Assembly: GCA_020746875.1 (NCBI GenBank)
Contig: JAGTJL010000028.1
Location: forward strand, 388,131 to 452,130
Length of the DNA stretch: 64,000 bases
Source of the DNA: Rhexocercosporidium sp. MPI-PUGE-AT-0058
Taxonomy: Eukaryota; Ascomycota; Leotiomycetes; Helotiales
Direction of reading: 5' to 3'
Made by a program: the position numbers and the translations under genes
Notes under the pieces: model-generated
Told to the model about the DNA's origin: nothing
The model's database searches: none
Seen by the model: the letters and a program-made list of their open reading frames with translations, nothing else
Shown: positions 58,353-64,000 of the stretch, one piece after another
Layout: each line of letters starts with the position of its first letter
Position numbering within the stretch: the first letter of the stretch is position 1

Positions 58353-61300
58353 AAAACTACGGGTTGTTGAGAGCAATAAATAACCGATCCCTAAGACAAG
58401 ATTGAAGCTGTTAACAAACATGGTTCATTTCGAGTGTGAGTAGCCACGCCTCATCCTCGTACGAAATTTCGAGATCCACTTACAGGCAAATCAATGCACT
58501 TAATAGTAACTAGTAGTAACTTTGAGTGTTTATACTTGGGGCTAGATATTTGCGGGCTGATTTCATTGACTACTTAGAATGTATCTGGCGTTGCTAATTG
58601 ATAGTCTGTGCACAAAGTTTTGTATTTGGTTGCAAGAAGGAGACCGATTTTGCCGTGTGGCTGATAGACTTTGCCGACATTTTCCGCTTCCCGACATACT
58701 CCGAGAAGCGCCATAAGCCACTTTTTTGCACCAATCGAGCGCTATTTTGGCCCAAGTCCAATACTAATATCTGCCATAATATCCGTCATCGAAACTTCCA
58801 TTGCGATATATTTGACTGCCCACCTTTTGCATACCTTAATAGCTCTTTCCCAACTCATAAGACAACCCTTTCTACTTAATACAATGAACCTCCACGATTT
58901 TCAGCTCTGGTCTACTAGGAATTCCGCTCTATTAGAGATCCTTACTTTGATATCGCGCCAACTTTCCAGTTGAGTCTGAGTGGAATGCCCGGCTCGAGTG
59001 CAAGGATATTCGAAATAGAAATAGCACGACGAGACTGCGATCCCCCGCGAAGACACCTATAGCAGTTCAGAGGATGATAGCGTAGCAGCGACTGCAAGCA
59101 CGGCGGTTTACATAATATACGGATATAAGGCAAATCAAGCACAAGCACGACAAGCAAAGGCAAAGGAAACTAAGGCCAACTTCTATTTCTATTTGCCTGA
59201 TTGTACGTCCATCCTGTTATATCTAACTATTATTATTATTATGCCAAATGATTAACGAAGACCAATAATTCCCATATAATAAAGCAATCGCGAAGCCAGC
59301 GCGGGCTACTTCATTTAAATTCAATTAAGGACTAATCCATTAGTTTTGTCCCTTATACAGCAGTCTTATCGTCCGCATCCTCTGATAATACATCCGCGCC
59401 TCTAGGGCTCTCCATAGTTTTGGCATAATATCATCTTCCGTAGCGGGTGTTCTAGTAGTCTATACTACTGAGGCTCTGGCTGATTCTAGCAAGAGCGCTT
59501 TGTTTATCCGCGCCACCTTGATACTTGGCTCTGGCGCATCTGCCTCTAGCAGATCACTCTTCCGCTTTCGACCGCGCTTCGCCTCCGGAGTAGCAGCATC
59601 TGCCTCTGGTATAGCACTTTAATGCTTACGGCTGCGTTTGCCTTTACCTTTAGCTTCTTTAGCAATATCTTTTTTAGCACGCTTTACTCGTGCTTCATCA
59701 AGGTCTTCGTAGCTCATAACCCTTACCGTACCTAATATTAACGATTTAGTTTTCCGTCGAACTTTAGTTTCATCGTTAAATATAATCAGGAATCGAACCT
59801 GGTTATCCTACAAGGCGCCCTAAGCAAGAGATATCTGGCCGGCCTTAACGAGCTTCTGTACGTGTCTTTTGTAAGTTCCTTTTACTTGCGTCATCGAGTG
59901 CATGAGTATCTTATTTAATAATTAAATTTTATAAAAACAGAAGGGCCTCTGCTAATACTAGCGTTACAGGCGTTTGTAATATTATATTTTGCGGACGAGC
60001 ACTTACTTTTATTTTATCGACTGTCGGAATATTTAAGTCTGTAAGAGGCTTAGTTATATCTTTGAGTACTTTCTCTGGATTTAACGGGAATAAACTATTA
60101 GTAGCGAAACTAGCTTTGATATTCTTTAATATAAATGCTTTTTCCTTTATAAAGCTAAAAAAAGCGGTGAAATATTATATGCCGATTATATTTATTCTTC
60201 TTCGCTTAAGTCGATTAACTTAATTATAATACGCTGCTTTTAGTAAGGCGAATACTGCGATATCATAAAGCTGGAGCTTATATATAACGACAGGTATGCT
60301 TCGGCTAAGTCAGGGGTCCGGAACAGGTCCGACCCTCCTCCGGCTCCTTATATATATGCCTCCCTTCTATATATTAGCTCTATAGTTTTTATATTTTAAG
60401 TATTAAGTCTATTTTTACGTTTAAGGCTCTTGCGTCGTTATATTATATAAAAACTCTTTTACGTGCGTTTAAAGTATTTACTACTGCTGCTGCTGCTACT
60501 ATTCCTTTTGCTACTCGATTGGATTAAAGTCGTTGATTTTATTATCGATACTATTTACTTATATTTACTCTTTATACGTATTTTTACTTATATACGACTC
60601 CTCCGTATCTAGCCCGTTACTTTTAATATTATATAATATTTTAAAATTAAACCTTTTTTAATTTCTTTCTTTAATATAGACTTTTAATAATAACTATAAG
60701 CTCTCCGCTAGTAATTCACCGACGAGCTCGCTTATAAGGACTCTTAAATCGAAGCTCTCTCTTCCATAGTCGCTTCTTTTTAAAGCTCTTTAGCTTAAAT
60801 ATTACATACTTAAAGAGTATAATTTATTAAGGAAAAGGAAAGATATAATTTAAATAAAAAGAAAAAGTTATAATAATAATAATCATTATTATTATTAAAG
60901 AATATTACATTAAAGGCTATCTTAAATACAATAAGAGGCAGCTCAGTCACGTGACAAATAAACCTCTAAGGTTAACTGTCGGTGTAACTGTACCGGGACA
61001 TATAATAATAAAGTCACCTAAATAAATATTAATATTATTAAGTGATTTTAAAAGTATTATAAAGTGTATTTTTCTAAAATAAGAGTAAAGCTCTTTATAT
61101 ACCGGTCCAGAACCCCACTAAAACCCCACCGTTTCGGCCTTAAGCTAGAGTTTTATATCGATAAGAATCCCTATAAATTAATATAAATAAAACTTCTTTT
61201 AAAAAAACAATAAGAGTTATAAACGTAAAAGAAAAGAGTATATAAAAAAATAAAAAATAAAATATATTAAGAAAAGAGGCCGTAGTAATAAAATAAAAAA

Positions 61301-63162
61301 GCCGAACTCTATTAGCAAACAATAGGTAGCTAAGCGAGGAGCTCGACTAGCCACTAAAGTGCTTGCTATTGTCGATTAATTATAAATATAAGGAAAAATC
61401 TCTCTTAAAAATTGACTTAATCTCTTAAATAACTACATTAATAAAGTCTATACTCTTAAATTATTAATTTATATGAGAACGAAATACTAATAAATTTTAT
61501 AAACTTAACAATAATAATAATAATAATAAATAAGTTATTATTAATTTAAGATTAATTTAATGTTAATTTAATAATAATTTAAATGTTAATAAATAATATA
61601 ATGTTAATTCCCGTTCTTACCGGTGCCCTCTAGGCTGCCTACCGTATGTACTGCCTCCGCTGCGCCCGCCTTATGACGACGATTCCGTCGTATAATTGCC
61701 TCTTTTATAATAAGAAGGAGAAGAAATGCACTTATTGCGTAAAATAAAAGATTTTTTACGTCCCCGTAAGTTATAAAATCTTAAAATTAACTCTAAAAAC
61801 AATTCGTAAAGGCTCCGTGTTTGACATATGACTTAACTCCTTTAATACGTAGGTAAGGAGTTCTTTATCCTCTTCGCTGCTGTAGTAGTAAAGGATAAGG
61901 CTATTATGGTCGCCGCCGCGACCGAAATCGATTCCGTTTACTTAATTGCCTCGGCGGAGGCGCTAAAGACCGAAAAGGAGGCGTTAGTAGCGTTACTAAA
62001 GGAAACTCGTATTCTCTATAAAAGGTATTTAACTTATTAAATAACGTTAATATAAATACTTTTAATTTTAACTTAATATTTAATTAATATTAACGCTTAA
62101 AGACTTTATTAAAGTTTTCTTATTACGTAATAATAAAGGCGGCGAAAAAGCGTCGTTAGAGAGATTTTAATACGGGAGGAAATAAGGACGAGGCGGAGGA
62201 GAAGGATAATAAGCCTGCGGCCGAGCAGGAAATTACTCGCGCTAAGCGCCGTCGTCTTCGCCGCTCGTCGTTTTAAAGGCCTTATTTCGGATTGACTTTA
62301 TAATTAACTCTTTATAATAATACTTTCTTTATATTTTTATATAAGAGTAACCTCTTATAATAAAACCGGCAGCTAAGTCCTTATTAAAGTGTCGTTATAA
62401 AACCGCTTATTAATGCTTTAAATTAAAAAGTAAATAAAAAATTTAATTATCGTTTCTTGTTTTGTAAATTAAAAGTAATATGAAATATGATATAAAAAGA
62501 GCGTAAATATATAAAAAAAAATTAAAAGTTAAAGAAAAACTACTACTTTCTGAAACGACACTAAAACTAGTCTGAATTACCTCCGGTTAGCCTTTAAATC
62601 CAACCCTTTATTTTAATAATAAAAGAATTTAAATTAATTAATTTTTAAAAAGCCTTATTTAAATTTACTTTAATTATTATATTAATAAGATTGCGAGTTT
62701 TATTAATCTATCTTATCTCCGTTAACTTTTTGCGTTCGTACGACTGTCAAATAGCTATTATATTAATTATTAAACGTTTTTCTTTTATTATGCCGAATTT
62801 AATAATACATTTATATAACGAAAGAAAGTCTATATAGACGACGGTAAGGAGGCGTAAAAGGCCGAGCTTATTAGTTATTATAGCAACGGTAGTCGACACA
62901 AAAATAAATATATTAATATTTATTATTATAGCGTAAAACTTAAAAATAAAAATAATACGTGTTACCCTTTTATATTTCGTTAAGTTAGCGTGGATAATAT
63001 TATCACGGAATATAAACTTTAAATTCCCTTCCGTTTTAATATTAATTAATATTAAAAACCCGATTTATAAACTTAAGTCTTTATTATTAATAAAGGAGCT
63101 GTTAACAAAGGCGTATACCTTAACGGACCGCAAATTAATAAATATATACCGCAGGCCTCTCT
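58353..63162. other. AT-rich decayed repeat tract
   Basis: About 4.8 kb with strong AT bias, increasing from about 59200, and no intact gene. GC-richer patches at 59380-59720, 60300-60350 and 61620-62280 look like less mutated pieces of older elements. TAA/TTA density and broken frames fit RIP. No terminal repeats were resolved here. Confidence 0.6.
61620..62280 (+). pseudogene. RIP-decayed Cys-rich protein remnant
   Basis: Plus-strand fragments in changing frames give YCLRCA, KKCTYCVK and a spaced Cys pattern. After an intron-like AT gap come KEALVALLKETRILYKRY and an acidic, then basic, tail (KDEAEEKDNKPA, ITRAKRRRLRRSS). This resembles short fungal zinc-knuckle proteins with two CxxC pairs. 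In-frame TAA codons and loss of frame show it is dead. Confidence 0.4.
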
Positions 63163-63475
63163 TGTGAGAATAGGCGAGCCAATCAGAATGAGGAAGCGCA
63201 GTAGGTGAGGACACGTGATCAAAGACAAAGTAGAATTGATTGCTTGCTTACTTGAAGAGCTAAAAGAGCTCTACGGTAATTATATACAAAATAATAGCTT
63301 CTCTAAAAGCTTCTACGACTACGTAACTAATTACGTAGCTTATACGAGCTACGTAATTGAATACGAGCGTAATTTCCCGGAATACAAAGGTAATTTCCGG
63401 GCCGCGTAAGCAATAGAAACTCCTTCGGCTATTCTAAGGTAAAATCGGCACGAGTTACCGAAGTGAAATCCAACA
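63163..63475 (-). repeat. Ty1/copia LTR, 313 bp
   Basis: Begins TGTGAGAATA and ends ATCCAACA on the plus strand, i.e. 5'-TG...CA-3'. On the minus strand it starts TGTTGGATTTC and is preceded by the purine-rich AAGAGGGCG (63476-63484), a polypurine tract. It lies directly downstream of a copia RNase H fragment in minus orientation, so it is that element's 3' LTR. The 64-codon frame inside (63215-63409) is not a gene. Confidence 0.65.
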
Positions 63476-63649
63476 CGCCCTCTTAATAAGTGACGTAATA
63501 GCTTTATAAGCTTATATATAAGCTAGCTTTAAAGCAGAGCTTATATTTACAAGAACAGAGTAAATACATGAAATAACCCTTTACGGAGGGTAGGCCAGAT
63601 GTAAAGAGAAAGAAATACAAATTACAATCTCGTTTCCTCCGCTTTAGCC

Positions 63650-64000
63650 CTATTCGGCTAGTCTTAAAAGCCTTATGAATTCGATGAATTTAGGCTTATC
63701 TAGCGGCTTCGTAAAGCCGTCGGCTTTTTATTTAGACCCTCTTATATAAATTAAGTCTATTTCGCCTTAATTTATAAAGTCGCAGACGTAATAGTATTTA
63801 ACGGCAATATACTTAGTTCTCTCGTGGAATTGAGAGTTATTAGCTAATAAGAGAGCGCCGTTATTATCCGTATAAACAAGGAATCGTTCCTGTATGTAAT
63901 AGCCTAATTCGGTTAGAAGCTGTTTTATATAAACAGCCTCTTTAAAAGCCGAATTAATAGCCATATATTCGGCCTCGGTCGTACTTTAAGCTATAATATT
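63650..64000 (-). pseudogene. Ty1/copia RNase H fragment with stops
   Basis: The 3' end of a copia polyprotein on the minus strand, running off the window. Recognisable are TEAEYMAINSAFKEAVYIKQ, FLVYTDNNGALLLANN, RTKYIAVKYYYVCDFI and, after a stop, GEIDLIYIRGSK and DGFTKPLDKPKF, ending RLLRLAE plus the natural stop at 63650. At least three in-frame TAA codons interrupt it, one where the family normally has Gln after FIN, consistent with C-to-T change by RIP. The D of YTDN and the D of KADGF are still visible. Confidence 0.85.

Noticed and set aside
63215..63409. 64-codon ORF as a gene
   Set aside because: It lies wholly inside the copia LTR.

Overview
The window reads as nuclear DNA of a filamentous ascomycete (Pezizomycotina; a Leotiomycete-like host is an inference, not shown). 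Genes carry many short introns (mostly 44-130 nt) with GTRNGT-type donors, CTAAC/CTAAT/CTGAC-type branch sites and AG acceptors. The gene content is typical: HET-domain proteins, a fungal-type kinase, a cutinase, a GH72 glucanosyltransferase, an NCS1 purine/cytosine permease, a YAT-type amino-acid permease, a CHRD cell-surface protein and small cysteine-rich proteins. The AT-rich blocks have decayed transposons with in-frame TAA stops, as expected after repeat-induced point mutation (RIP).

Layout. 1-1.2 kb: C2H2 zinc-finger gene (-). 1.58-2.93 kb: an array of 14 copies of a 12-bp motif in strictly alternating orientation, separated by unique spacers; this is the most unusual structure in the window. 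3.1-3.8 kb: an uncertain small membrane-protein gene. 4.1-4.9 kb: four-exon cutinase (-). 7.0-8.4 kb: CHRD surface protein. 10.7-11.7 kb: DUF3716-like protein. 12.6-13.8 kb: Tri14-like secreted protein (-). 15.5-17.2 kb: NCS1 permease (-). 19.7-21.2 kb: kinase-like protein (-). 22.2-24.9 kb: a small hypothetical gene, a dead Tc1-type transposase, a MITE and retroelement-like tails.

25.5-30.2 kb: one long gene that I reconstruct as a kinase-HET fusion of about 1325 aa. A single reading phase is kept through 11 introns. The linker between its two halves contains seven consecutive introns separated by exons of only 6, 3, 3, 3, 3 and 3 nt. 30.4-31.4 kb: a bestrophin-like pseudogene. 32.5-32.8 kb: a MITE with long terminal inverted repeats and a perfect 9-bp target duplication. 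35.0-37.2 kb: amino-acid permease (-). 40.8-41.7 kb: single-pass Cys-rich membrane protein. 43.5-45.6 kb: GH72 glucanosyltransferase with a possible intron-controlled change of C-terminal anchor. 48.2-48.7 kb: small secreted protein. 50.1-50.9 kb: two divergent tiny Cys-rich genes. 51.9-55.5 kb: RIP-decayed element with terminal inverted repeats and a second inverted-repeat element nested in it. 56.2-58.4 kb: HET-domain gene at the edge of the AT-rich DNA. 58.4-64 kb: AT-rich decayed repeats ending in a Ty1/copia LTR and a stop-ridden RNase H fragment that runs off the window.

How the genes relate: most are independent single genes rather than a biosynthetic cluster. Two themes recur. One is extracellular or cell-surface function (cutinase, CHRD protein, GH72, small secreted proteins, permeases). 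The other is self/non-self recognition (kinase, kinase-HET fusion, HET), the latter lying next to transposon debris.
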